DNA of 17,284 nt from a bacterium Ga0077546 (GTDB lineage: Bacteria > Cyanobacteriota > Vampirovibrionia > Obscuribacterales > Obscuribacteraceae), in assembly GCA_001464165.1 (NCBI GenBank), contig LNEX01000377.1, positions 1 to 17,284 on the forward strand, read 5' to 3'. Position 1 is the stretch's first letter; every line of letters begins with the position of its first letter. The notes beneath the pieces were generated by a model. That model saw nothing but the letters and a program-made list of their open reading frames with translations. It was not told the DNA's origin and made no database searches. The position numbers were made by a program, and so were the translations under genes. Of this stretch, positions 1 to 7,636 are shown one piece after another.

Positions 1-222
1 CGCTTTGGCTCCGCAGTGAGAAAAGTAGAACCGATATCGCTTTGGCTCCGCAGTGAGAAAAGTAGAACCGATATCGCTTTGGCTCCGCAGGGAGAAAAGT
101 GGAACCGATATCGCTTTGGCTCCGCAGTGAGAAAAGTAGAACCGATATCGCTTTGGCTTCGCAGTGAGAAAAGTGGAACCGATATCACCGCATTGCGGCC
201 GTGAACAGAGTCAGGCCGATAT
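1..222. repeat. 37-nt tandem array, five good copies plus one degenerate copy
   Basis: Units run at 1-37, 38-74, 75-111, 112-148 and 149-185. Units 1, 2 and 4 are identical; units 3 and 5 differ by two bases each. A sixth 37-nt unit (186-222) is diverged over its first half but ends in the same CCGATAT. Each unit boundary creates the 8-bp palindrome CGATATCG (32-39, 69-76, 106-113, 143-150, 217-224; lost at 180-187). There are no unique spacers, so this is not a CRISPR array. The period is not a multiple of three, so the open frame across it is not a credible protein. The array starts in phase at base 1 and probably continues to the left of the window. Confidence 0.93.
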
Positions 223-299
223 CGCTCTAACTCTCACAAAAAAATTCTTCCATCGTTGAACCAAACTCGACTTGCCGACGTTTATATATTTGTAGGCAT

Positions 300-303
300 G
301 GAG
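300..303 (+). promoter_or_regulatory. Shine-Dalgarno site choosing the ATG at 312
   Basis: GGAG lies 8 nt before ATG 312, while the upstream GTG at 303 overlaps this motif and cannot use it. The site therefore favours 312 as the start of the zinc-ribbon protein. Confidence 0.6.
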
Positions 304-311
304 TGCTCATA

Positions 312-1100
312 ATGAACAACACCGAAAGTCAAGAGGCTGTCTTTGCTAGGGCCTGGAAAGCCTTTCAACAGGCTGTAAAAAACGATAACGCTGCGGCTGA
401 TATGATCTATCGCTCTCTGCGTTCCGACGGGCGCATCAAGTGCTCGTGCTCTAAGCCGAAAATTACAAGAAAGCGCGGCCAACGTTTCTATCTATGTATG
501 AATTGCAAAAAGAAGTATTGGTTTACTTCTGGTACTTTATTTGAAGGAGCCTGCCGTCTTCGCGCCTGGCTAGCAGCTGTATGGTTTAAAGAAAGTGGAG
601 TCGCCATTAGCTCATCAGCTCTAGCGAAGCTTCTTGATATTGCCCAGAGCACAGCTTTGAACATGCAAAAGAAAGTTAGTCTTGTTCTATATCGGCAAAT
701 GGATGACAACACCTCATCCCTTTCTATCGAAAGGCTTATCGATTCAATCATCAAACGTAGTAAAGATACTCCTGCTTCTTGCCACCCTAGCGCTGAAGTT
801 GAGCTAGAGAGAGAAGCCGATGGCAGCTCTTTGGCTGGCGACGCAGATGATCAATTCGCCATGCCTATGAGTATTTCAGCGCCCCTTGCAGGTCAAATTA
901 TTTACTTCCTTCGTCAATATTTTCATGGAGTGAGTCGTAAGTATCTACAATTGTATGTTGTTGCTTTCTGTTGTTTTCGACCAGAAAGTAAATGGGAAAA
1001 GCGCACTATCTTGCGCGCTTGTTTGCAGCATCCGCCCATAAAGTATGGTGAGCTATTGGAGTTTTCGTCACCGAGCCTTTTAAAGGTAGAAGGATTTTGA
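312..1100 (+). CDS. IS1595-type transposase-derived zinc-ribbon/HTH protein without a DDE core
   Basis: The 262-residue protein has a Cys-rich ribbon at its N-terminus (C44-x-C46, then C62-x2-C65), followed by WFTSGTLFEG and a helix-turn-helix-like stretch (about residues 88-120). This order is that of the N-terminal part of IS1595/ISXO2 transposases. Near the C-terminus, FHGVSRKYLQLY (204-215) resembles the conserved end of the ISXO2 DDE domain. The roughly 80 residues between are polar and acidic and show none of the expected catalytic D/D/E blocks, and the protein is shorter than an active enzyme. I infer a DNA-binding remnant or domesticated derivative, not an active transposase. The first Cys pair is CxC rather than the usual CPxC. 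It ends at the 17-nt array and is convergent with the SNF2 gene. Start is ATG 312 on the strength of the GGAG site. Confidence 0.6.
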   Translation: MNNTESQEAVFARAWKAFQQAVKNDNAAADMIYRSLRSDGRIKCSCSKPKITRKRGQRFYLCMNCKKKYWFTSGTLFEGACRLRAWLAAVWFKESGVAISSSALAKLLDIAQSTALNMQKKVSLVLYRQMDDNTSSLSIERLIDSIIKRSKDTPASCHPSAEVELEREADGSSLAGDADDQFAMPMSISAPLAGQIIYFLRQYFHGVSRKYLQLYVVAFCCFRPESKWEKRTILRACLQHPPIKYGELLEFSSPSLLKVEGF

Positions 1101-1184
1101 AGCTAGGCAGAATCTAAAGCTAGGCAGAATTTAAAGCTAGCTTGCCCTTGAAGCTAAACTGAAATCACAGCTTGTGTGATTCTA
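1100..1184. repeat. 17-nt tandem array filling a convergent junction
   Basis: Units begin at 1100, 1117, 1134, 1151 and 1168. The first two are near-identical (AAGCTAGGCAGAATCTA at 1100-1116). The third and fourth keep the AAGCTA start and exact 17-nt length but diverge after it, and the fifth is weak. The array starts on the last base of the TGA of the upstream gene and reaches the stop codon of the SNF2 gene (1182-1184, minus strand), so the whole spacer is repeat-derived. It includes the 10-bp palindrome AAGCTAGCTT (1134-1143). Confidence 0.8.
1163..1181. terminator. Small hairpin between convergent genes
   Basis: AATCACA (1163-1169) and TGTGATT (1175-1181) form a perfect 7-bp stem with a 5-nt loop, directly after the SNF2 stop codon on the minus strand. 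Neither strand has a strong T-run after it, so a role as bidirectional terminator is only a guess from position. Confidence 0.35.
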
Positions 1185-4100
1185 GGGCATGGGTGGTGCA
1201 AACAATTGTTCTATATCGGCCTGGGTAATCTCTGTTGGCAGTGAGTTGTCATCGCTGTATAGATTTTCTGCTAGATGCCTTTTAATTTCTTGCAAAGTCA
1301 AGATTCGCTCTTCGATTGTGTCAGAAGCAATCAACTTGAAGACGAAAACTGGTTTCTTCTGGCCGATACGATGAGCTCTGTCGGTGGCTTGATTTTCCAC
1401 AGCTGGATTCCACCAGGGGTCATAGTGAATCACTGTGTCTGCTGCTGTTAAGTTTAAACCGGTGCCTCCGGCTTTTAGGCTGAGCAAGAAAAGTGGTATC
1501 TCGCCTTCTTGAAATTGCTTAACTGGAGTGGCTCTGTCTTTGGTGCTGCCTCTGATTTGTACGTAGGCAATCTTGCGTTTTGTTAGTTCTGGAATAATCA
1601 GGTCTAGCATACTAGTGAACTGTGAAAACAGTAGAATCTTTCTGCCTTCTGCAACGAGTTGTTCAAGCATGAGCAGAAGTAATTCAAGTTTGGCTGATTC
1701 TTCCACTCTTTGGGCCGAATTGAGCGGCAGTAGGCGCGGATCGCAGCAAGTCTGTCTGAGTTTGAGCATCGCCTCTAGAATAACCATTTGGCTTCTGGCT
1801 AGGCCCTTTGTCTCTAGCGCTTCTTTTACTTTGTAATACATGGCTACGCGCATTGTTTCGTAGAGATCTCTTTGGGCTCCGCTGATCTCTACTTTTTTGA
1901 TGATGATGGTCTTTTCTGGAAGATCTTTGGCAACATTTTCTTTCTTTCTTCGCAGTAGAAACGGCCTAATTCGCTCTGCCAGTTTTTTCTGCACGCCCTT
2001 ATCGCCTTTCTTCTCAATGGGGGTGCGGTAGTTGTCTCTGAAGCTTTGGCGATCACCAAGAAAACCGGGCATGAGAAAGTTAAACTGCGACCAGACTTCG
2101 CCCAGATTATTTTCTACTGGTGTACCGGTGAGACATATTCTATAGTCAGCTTTGAGTGCCGTGACAGCCTTCGCCACCTGGGTGCTGGCATTCTTTATGA
2201 ACTGAGCTTCGTCTAAGATCACGGCTTTCCAGTGTTGATCACACAGACTATTTAAGTCTCTATTGATCAATGGATAGGTTGTAAGAACAATATCAGAGCT
2301 AGGAATTCTTGAAAAATGACGCTGGCGTTCCGGGCCGTATAGGGGTGTTACGACTAGGGTTGGTGTGAATTTGGCAATTTCGCTTAACCAGTTTGGCAAT
2401 ACTGAGGTTGGGCAAACGATCAAATATGGCTTGCTTAGGCGATTTTCTTGCTTCTCTAAGAGTATATGTGCGAGAGTTTGTACTGTTTTACCTAAGCCCA
2501 TATCGTCAGCAAGAATTCCGCCTAATTTAAACTCTCTGAGAAAATTGAGCCAGCATAGCCCCTCTATTTGGTATGGTCGCAAAGTCGTTTGCAGGTCTAG
2601 TGGCGGTTCGACTATTTGTATTTTTTCAAAGGCTTTTATTTGTTCTGTTAAACGCTGCATTTCGTCGCCAAAGACCCAGAGATCATTGCTCCCTGGAACG
2701 AAGAGCGATTTCGAAAGATCCATTAGCTGGGGCAGCGAAACGTCTGGTCCTATTCCAAGTTTGCCCTTCTTGTTGAAAAACTCTAGCAATGAGCCCACTA
2801 TTGCTTTCACTCGCTCGGCAGGAAGTGCAGCAAATCGACCGTCTTCAAGCGGCGCGTAGACCATGCCGTGCTTTTCTAGTGTCTCTATTTTTAGCAGCGG
2901 ATCCCATGGCTTTTTCTTCGTGGCCGGTAGATCAACGAATTTTGCCGAGCTAACGTCGGGCAGCATCATGAAGGCTTCTTGAATGATTGGCAGAAGTGCC
3001 ACTCTTTTGCCGTCAACCATTATGCCCAGTTCAAGGTCGAACCAGAAGGTGGAAGTTTCCATGCAATTGAAAAACCACTCTTGTGGCACCACTGCTTCAA
3101 GACAAGCGCTTTCATCAATTTCAATTTGCCAACCGGCTGATTTTAGAGCGGGCAGGCCCGCGGCAATGAAGTCGAACCAGTCGCTGATGCACTTGCCACG
3201 AAAATGCAGTTGAGCTCGCCAATTGCCTTTCGTGCGGCCCGTGCTCACTAGTCCGAATTGCTCTAACTGAGTCAGGTAAAACTCTTCCATCGCGCGGTCT
3301 TTTTGCAGGATGGTGATCTTTTTACCCTCAATAATTTTGACTTCTGTTGTGTTGACTTGATTCAGTTCGTCGTCGCCGTAGTCGACGCCGAAAAACGCTT
3401 GTAAATCGCGCTCTTGAAAACCTGAAAAAGCTAATGCCGTTGCTGCATTACGGGCCATCGTCAATTTTAGCCTAGGCAGTGGTTTCGCTATTCTTGTTTC
3501 AATGAAATATTGTGATATCGTATTTGGTATTAAAGTATTGGTTGAGATTAAACTAGAATCTGAGGCGTGGATGGTCAATCTTTCCAGGGCGTGCTTCAGT
3601 TCACGCACGGCTAATTCTACTTCTGGTCCAGTCAGTGGTGGGCAGGTTAATACACTATCGATCAAGCTATCTGGTAGCTGGAGGTCAACTGCTCCTATGG
3701 TTGAATCAAATTCGTTGAGGTACCAGACAATTCCCGCACGGGCGACAATCTCGTTGACGTTGTCTGTTTCAATGCGCAGTTGTTGCTTGCCGTCTCTCAG
3801 TGCTTTCCAGCGCAAATGAGCCTCTTTTGATGGACCGATTTTGAGTGGAGCTGGAGCTAGGGTTTGAGCTGGAGCTTTAGTCGGGGTAGATGGCGCATTT
3901 TGCCAATAGCAGCGACCTGTGGCGACGATCATTTCAAGCAGCAGTTTGCTTAGCTCCTTAACGGCAGGAAAATTGTGCGTTGTGTTGTGATAACCACGGT
4001 TTCCGGTCATTAGCAGTTGGCCTATGTCGGCGTCAGTATCAGCCCACGCATTGTCAATTAGATAGCTGTGGGCCTTGTAAGCAAGTTTTTCTAGGCTGAC

Positions 4101-4661
4101 ATTGCCTGAGTTTCCCCAAACGTCATTTTCTAGCAATTCGATCATTCTGATTTGAATGGTCAATGCATGGTTCGTTGGTGCGTCCAGCAAATAGATAACT
4201 TTTACTCTTATTTTCGCTTCGGCGTTGCTGTCGTATGCACTTGTACTCTTTGAAGTCGTGTGCTTTTCGCTTGTACGGGTTTGGCTATTTTCGCTCACCG
4301 TATTTTGCAAATCACCAATCCATGTTTCAAAATTTTTGCTGACAGCTTCCATGGCCGATTCTCTGGTTGTTTCTCCTACAGCTGATGTGGTGCGTATCAG
4401 GTGCAATACCAGTGCAGCCGAGTGTTTGCAGAAGCCACCCATAGGACAGCTGCAGTGGGGCTGGAAAAGCTCGTCGGCTCTGCCTGTCAGCACTATTTCA
4501 ACATCATAAGGTTCTGATTGTGAGCCCTTTACCTGTCCAAACAGTTTTTGTCGCGCGCTATCAAGGCTGGCGCCGCGCACTGCACCGTGCCGTTGGTATG
4601 AGCTACCACGGCTGGCATAGGTTCGGCCAAAAAAGGCGTATACGTCTTTTTCTGTAACCAT
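1182..4661 (-). CDS. HepA-type SNF2 family ATPase with SWIM zinc finger
   Basis: The 1159-residue protein is a complete SNF2 superfamily-2 DNA translocase, expected to use ATP to move on double-stranded DNA or remodel bound protein complexes. A SWIM finger sits at residues 70-80 (C70-x-C72-x5-C78-x-H80). A long middle region includes a W-F-x-L-E-x-G-I block near 538 typical of the bacterial SNF2-associated domain. The motor follows: Walker A DDMGLGKT (about 716-724), DEAQ (about 816), LTGTPVENN, SLKAGGTGLNLT (about 1060) and DRAHRIGQ (about 1095), all intact. It is a single-gene unit, divergent from dnaG. No defence-type partner (methylase, nuclease, phospholipase-D protein) is next to it, so a DISARM-like role is not supported. 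ATG 4661 has only a weak ribosome site. Family assignment is strong; cellular role is unknown. Confidence 0.93.
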   Translation of the reverse strand: MVTEKDVYAFFGRTYASRGSSYQRHGAVRGASLDSARQKLFGQVKGSQSEPYDVEIVLTGRADELFQPHCSCPMGGFCKHSAALVLHLIRTTSAVGETTRESAMEAVSKNFETWIGDLQNTVSENSQTRTSEKHTTSKSTSAYDSNAEAKIRVKVIYLLDAPTNHALTIQIRMIELLENDVWGNSGNVSLEKLAYKAHSYLIDNAWADTDADIGQLLMTGNRGYHNTTHNFPAVKELSKLLLEMIVATGRCYWQNAPSTPTKAPAQTLAPAPLKIGPSKEAHLRWKALRDGKQQLRIETDNVNEIVARAGIVWYLNEFDSTIGAVDLQLPDSLIDSVLTCPPLTGPEVELAVRELKHALERLTIHASDSSLISTNTLIPNTISQYFIETRIAKPLPRLKLTMARNAATALAFSGFQERDLQAFFGVDYGDDELNQVNTTEVKIIEGKKITILQKDRAMEEFYLTQLEQFGLVSTGRTKGNWRAQLHFRGKCISDWFDFIAAGLPALKSAGWQIEIDESACLEAVVPQEWFFNCMETSTFWFDLELGIMVDGKRVALLPIIQEAFMMLPDVSSAKFVDLPATKKKPWDPLLKIETLEKHGMVYAPLEDGRFAALPAERVKAIVGSLLEFFNKKGKLGIGPDVSLPQLMDLSKSLFVPGSNDLWVFGDEMQRLTEQIKAFEKIQIVEPPLDLQTTLRPYQIEGLCWLNFLREFKLGGILADDMGLGKTVQTLAHILLEKQENRLSKPYLIVCPTSVLPNWLSEIAKFTPTLVVTPLYGPERQRHFSRIPSSDIVLTTYPLINRDLNSLCDQHWKAVILDEAQFIKNASTQVAKAVTALKADYRICLTGTPVENNLGEVWSQFNFLMPGFLGDRQSFRDNYRTPIEKKGDKGVQKKLAERIRPFLLRRKKENVAKDLPEKTIIIKKVEISGAQRDLYETMRVAMYYKVKEALETKGLARSQMVILEAMLKLRQTCCDPRLLPLNSAQRVEESAKLELLLLMLEQLVAEGRKILLFSQFTSMLDLIIPELTKRKIAYVQIRGSTKDRATPVKQFQEGEIPLFLLSLKAGGTGLNLTAADTVIHYDPWWNPAVENQATDRAHRIGQKKPVFVFKLIASDTIEERILTLQEIKRHLAENLYSDDNSLPTEITQADIEQLFAPPMP

Positions 4662-4685
4662 CTTCTACTACCAATTGCATTGCAA

Positions 4686-4730
4686 GACTTATATGACTTG
4701 CACGACTTGTAAGACTTGTACTACTTGAAT
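4686..4730. repeat. 9-nt tandem array in the SNF2 leader region
   Basis: Five consecutive 9-nt units (4686-4694, 4695-4703, 4704-4712, 4713-4721, 4722-4730) share the core ACTT, mostly GACTTGTAA-like. They lie 25 nt upstream of the SNF2 start codon and just downstream of a predicted minus-strand promoter, so they would form the mRNA leader. Confidence 0.75.
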
Positions 4731-4734
4731 ACCA

Positions 4735-4763
4735 AATATAAGCGAAGGCAGACCGCTGTACAA
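4735..4763 (-). promoter_or_regulatory. Candidate sigma-70 promoter for the SNF2 gene
   Basis: On the minus strand, TTGTAC (4763-4758) is followed after 17 nt by TATATT (4740-4735), five of six matches to the -10 consensus. Transcription would begin near 4728, at the edge of the 9-nt array. A perfect TTGACA also lies upstream on this strand (4784-4779), but no good -10 element stands at the right distance from it. Confidence 0.4.
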
Positions 4764-4821
4764 GAATTAAAATTGCCCTGTCAATTTTCATGCAACTATC
4801 ACTAATCTCAGGCCCTCAGCG

Positions 4822-4830
4822 TGTTATAAA
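4822..4830 (+). promoter_or_regulatory. Candidate extended -10 promoter for dnaG-rpoD
   Basis: TGTTATAAA at 4822-4830 is a TGn-extended -10 hexamer. No good -35 lies 17 nt upstream, which extended -10 promoters tolerate. It would give a leader of about 120 nt before dnaG. A second AT-rich block, TAATATAAA (4878-4886), is an alternative. Confidence 0.3.
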
Positions 4831-4943
4831 CAATGAGTAGTAAATTTTTGAACTTTTTCTGTGTCAAAAATCAAAGCTAATATAAACACTAAAGACGAAT
4901 ACTCAGAAATTCCCAACATAGATTCATGAATTTGCATATTGCC

Positions 4944-4949
4944 AGAGGA
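4944..4949 (+). promoter_or_regulatory. Ribosome binding site for a TTG start of dnaG
   Basis: AGAGGA ends 8 nt before TTG 4958. There is no ATG in frame nearby, so this well-placed site supports the TTG start. Confidence 0.7.
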
Positions 4950-4957
4950 TATATCGC

Positions 4958-7027
4958 TTGAAGGGCGTGACCCAAGAAGTCATTGCTGAAGTAAGGATGC
5001 GGGCTAGCATTCTGGAAGTTATTTCTGAAACCGTTGTGCTCAAGCGTGCCGGGAAAGAATATAGAGGCCTGTGCCCGTTTCACAATGAGAAGAGTCCATC
5101 ATTCAATGTTAATCCAGACAAAGGAATATTTAAGTGCTTTGGTTGCAATGAAGGCGGCGATGTATTTGCTTTTGTGCAAAAACAGAAGGGCATTGATTTT
5201 ATAGAAACCGTGCGCGACCTGGCACGAAAATATGGTGTCCAGCTTGTCGAGACTGAATCAGAGCGCAAAGAGTACGACCGACGCTCGCAGATTCTCATGC
5301 TCTACCAACAAGCTAGCGAATACTACATCCGTCTTTTGAAAGACCCTCAAGAAGGCATTGTGCCGCGCAAGTATTTAGCCGATCGTGGCCTCAGTGAAGA
5401 GACCATTGAGAAGTTCAAATTGGGCTATGCCCCCGATGCCTGGGACGGTTTGCTCAACTATTTAAGCCTAAGTGCCGGTGCATCTGCTAGTACCTTAGAA
5501 GAAGCTGGCTTGGTGAAAAAGCGCGCTGAGAGCAGTGGACATTATGATCTCTATCGTAATCGTTTGATGATTCCTATCTGCGACCGTGATGGTCGTGTCA
5601 TCGCATTTGGTGGCAGAACTCTAGGCGATGATCAAGTCAAGTATATAAATTCACCTGAATCGCCAATATACACAAAGGGTCATAATCTCTTCGGTTTCAA
5701 CTTGGCTAAAGACTCTATTAAAGAGCGTGACAGTGTCATCGTTGTCGAAGGCTATTTCGATGCTATAACTCCGCATCAATATGGTTTCACTAATGTCGTC
5801 GCCACTCTTGGAACTGCTTTGACTGAGCAGCAGGCCAAGCTGCTCGTGCGGTATACCGATAGTAAGCGCGTTTATCTTTCGTTTGATGCTGATGCCGCTG
5901 GTGCGCGTGCTATCGAGAGTGGTGGTGAAACTCTCAATCAGATAGCTGAAGGGGTAGGAATTGACCTCAAGGTCTTGAAGATTCCTGGAGGCAAAGATCC
6001 CGACGAGTGCCTGCGCTCTGGCCCAGAAGGAGTGGCAGCTTTTGCTCAAGCAATAGAAAAAGCTTCGACTATGATTGATTTTCGTCTAGAGCGTGCTGTC
6101 TCTGCCATAGATTTTAGTTCGCGCATGGGACGCATCGATGCTTCCAAGGCCGTTGTTCCTATTCTTGCTTCAATAAAAAATGCTGTGGCTCGGGGTGAGT
6201 ATGTGCGCCAGTGGTCGCCGCGGTTAGGGTTGAGGGAAGAAGAAATTTTGTCAGACGTTGGTGAATATCGTCGCAAGAATCGCCTTGATCAACCTCAGGG
6301 CTATGGCCAGGCCGGGTTTAATCAAGGTGGGTTTAATCAAGGCTTTAACCAGGGTCAAGGCGGATTTAACGGAGGCCAGGGTGGATTCAAGAAGCCTCCG
6401 TTCAAGAAAGGCGACTGGAAGAAGAACAAAGATAAGAAGGACATCGCTGATGAGGAAGGCTTGCCGATGCCTGCCGGAGCTCGTGGCCACGGCATCGCGC
6501 GAAGTGCCCCTGTGCAGGGTTCTCTAGATGCCGAGCGCAGTTTATTGGCTCTTTATCTCACCTCTCGTGAAGATTACGACGTGGTTTACAACCGTTTGAC
6601 CGAAGAGACCCTTTTGAACGCCCCACACCAGGAGATCAAGGAAGCACTGGAGGGCATTGGTTCGAACTTCAATACTATGGAAGATTTACAAACCAAATTG
6701 ATGGACCGTGTGGCTCCAGTTCCGGTTACGGCTAGGGCTTTGGTCGACATTATTTACAAGGCCGAGGATTTTAGAAAACAAAAACCACCGGTTCAGGTTG
6801 TTTTGAAAGAATCCCGGGCAAGAATACTGAAGGAGCGGCTAGACCTCTTGTCAGCCGCTGTGCGAAGGGAAATGACAAGCGCTGATGAAAATGGCAGCGA
6901 CCAGAGTACATTGCAGAGTAGAATGATGGAGCTAACGAAACTGGAGCATGAACTGCCAAAATTGGAGTCTCTCGAGCAAATCGAAGAATTCAAAAAGAAG
7001 ATTGATACGTTTACTCCTGACAATTAA
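4958..7027 (+). CDS. dnaG: DNA primase
   Basis: DnaG makes RNA primers for lagging-strand synthesis and binds the replicative helicase through its C-terminus. The CHC2 zinc finger is complete (C39, H42, C60, C63). The catalytic TOPRIM core carries EGYFD (E264), LGTALT, and FDADAAG with D310 and D312. The C-terminal domain (about 520-689) corresponds to the helicase-binding region. At 689 residues it is longer than the usual roughly 600, largely because of a Gly/Phe/Asn/Gln linker followed by a Lys-rich stretch at about residues 444-495, between core and C-terminal domain. The TTG start gives the expected N-terminus, running straight into the zinc finger. The gene is followed after 24 nt by rpoD (10 nt if the earlier GTG is used), the ancestral order of the macromolecular-synthesis operon; no rpsU is visible upstream. 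Confidence 0.97.
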   Translation: MKGVTQEVIAEVRMRASILEVISETVVLKRAGKEYRGLCPFHNEKSPSFNVNPDKGIFKCFGCNEGGDVFAFVQKQKGIDFIETVRDLARKYGVQLVETESERKEYDRRSQILMLYQQASEYYIRLLKDPQEGIVPRKYLADRGLSEETIEKFKLGYAPDAWDGLLNYLSLSAGASASTLEEAGLVKKRAESSGHYDLYRNRLMIPICDRDGRVIAFGGRTLGDDQVKYINSPESPIYTKGHNLFGFNLAKDSIKERDSVIVVEGYFDAITPHQYGFTNVVATLGTALTEQQAKLLVRYTDSKRVYLSFDADAAGARAIESGGETLNQIAEGVGIDLKVLKIPGGKDPDECLRSGPEGVAAFAQAIEKASTMIDFRLERAVSAIDFSSRMGRIDASKAVVPILASIKNAVARGEYVRQWSPRLGLREEEILSDVGEYRRKNRLDQPQGYGQAGFNQGGFNQGFNQGQGGFNGGQGGFKKPPFKKGDWKKNKDKKDIADEEGLPMPAGARGHGIARSAPVQGSLDAERSLLALYLTSREDYDVVYNRLTEETLLNAPHQEIKEALEGIGSNFNTMEDLQTKLMDRVAPVPVTARALVDIIYKAEDFRKQKPPVQVVLKESRARILKERLDLLSAAVRREMTSADENGSDQSTLQSRMMELTKLEHELPKLESLEQIEEFKKKIDTFTPDN
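6298..6402 (+). repeat. In-gene repeat encoding the GFNQG linker of dnaG
   Basis: Imperfect repeats of a roughly 15-nt unit (such as GGGTTTAATCAAGGT) encode successive GFNQG-like pentapeptides. The reading frame is preserved throughout, so the expansion is in frame. Confidence 0.75.
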
Positions 7028-7041
7028 GTAACACCAGTGAT

Positions 7042-7045
7042 GGAG
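7042..7045 (+). promoter_or_regulatory. Shine-Dalgarno site choosing GTG 7052 for rpoD
   Basis: GGAG is 6 nt before GTG 7052. The in-frame GTG 7037 and ATG 7040 have no comparable site, so 7052 is the better start. Confidence 0.55.
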
Positions 7046-7051
7046 ACCCGC

Positions 7052-7636
7052 GTGAGTAAGGGCAAGGAAAAAGAAGACAGTTTCATTTCGAAACTAGACA
7101 AAATGGAAGAAGTCGGAAAGGAGCGTGACCGCGCTGGCCTAGAAGACTTGCTTGTTCCCGATGGCAGCGACGCTGATGAAGAGTTGCCTCTTCCCGCTGG
7201 GGCTCAAAACCGTGGCGATTTCATGCTTGAGGGCTTTGACGATAAAGTCGAAGGTGATCCTGAAGAGTTTGTAGAAGAAGTTTCTAAAGGCCTTTCTTCT
7301 GATGATCCTGTGCGCATGTATTTGCGTGAAATAGGTCGCATTCCGCTTCTCACCGCTAGTGAAGAAATCGAACTGGCTCGTAAGATTGAAATGGGTGGGT
7401 CTGAAGGTGCCATTGCCAAGCGCAAGTTGGTGCAGGCAAACCTTAGGCTGGTAGTTTCTATTGCCAAAAAATATGTCGGTCGCGGCATGCTCTTCCTTGA
7501 CCTCATTCAGGAAGGCAATATGGGCCTCATTCGTGCTGCAGAGAAATTCGACCACGAACGCGGTTACAAGTTCTCTACTTATGCTACTTGGTGGATTCGC
7601 CAGGCTATAACCCGAGCCATTGCCGACCAGGGTTGA
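7052..7636 (+). CDS. rpoD: RNA polymerase primary sigma factor, N-terminal part (frame interrupted)
   Basis: This is the front part of a group-1 sigma-70 factor, which directs RNA polymerase to housekeeping promoters. After an acidic N-terminus come region 1.2 ([17 protein letters not shown]) and regions 2.1-2.4, including [25 protein letters not shown], and [20 protein letters not shown]. The frame then reads one Gly and a TGA at 7634-7636. Homologues continue without a break with about ten residues, ARTIRIPVHM, leading to VETINKL, and VETINKL is found here in the next frame from 7632. One base lies where thirty are expected, which implies a 29-nt deletion. The missing residues end region 2.4 and form region 3.0, which contacts the extended -10 element. 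Start is GTG 7052 because of the GGAG site; GTG 7037 is the alternative. It follows dnaG in the same operon. Confidence 0.93.
   Translation: MSKGKEKEDSFISKLDKMEEVGKERDRAGLEDLLVPDGSDADEELPLPAGAQNRGDFMLEGFDDKVEGDPEEFVEEVSKGLSSDDPVRMYLREIGRIPLLTASEEIELARKIEMGGSEGAIAKRKLVQANLRLVVSIAKKYVGRGMLFLDLIQEGNMGLIRAAEKFDHERGYKFSTYATWWIRQAITRAIADQG

Noticed and set aside
16..204. 62-residue open frame across the 37-nt array
   Set aside because: It is only the array read through; the period is not a multiple of three, there is no ribosome site and the composition is repeat-driven.
1..222. CRISPR array, because of the 37-nt repeat length
   Set aside because: Units are head-to-tail with no unique spacers, and no cas gene is visible.
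298..312. Tiny frame ATG-GAG-TGC-TCA-TAA overlapping ATG 312 (possible coupled leader peptide)
   Set aside because: Four codons only, and the TAGG before it is too close to the ATG to serve as a ribosome site.
1182..4661. DISARM-like or other defence island
   Set aside because: No methylase, PLD-type, DUF1998 or nuclease gene adjoins the SNF2 gene.
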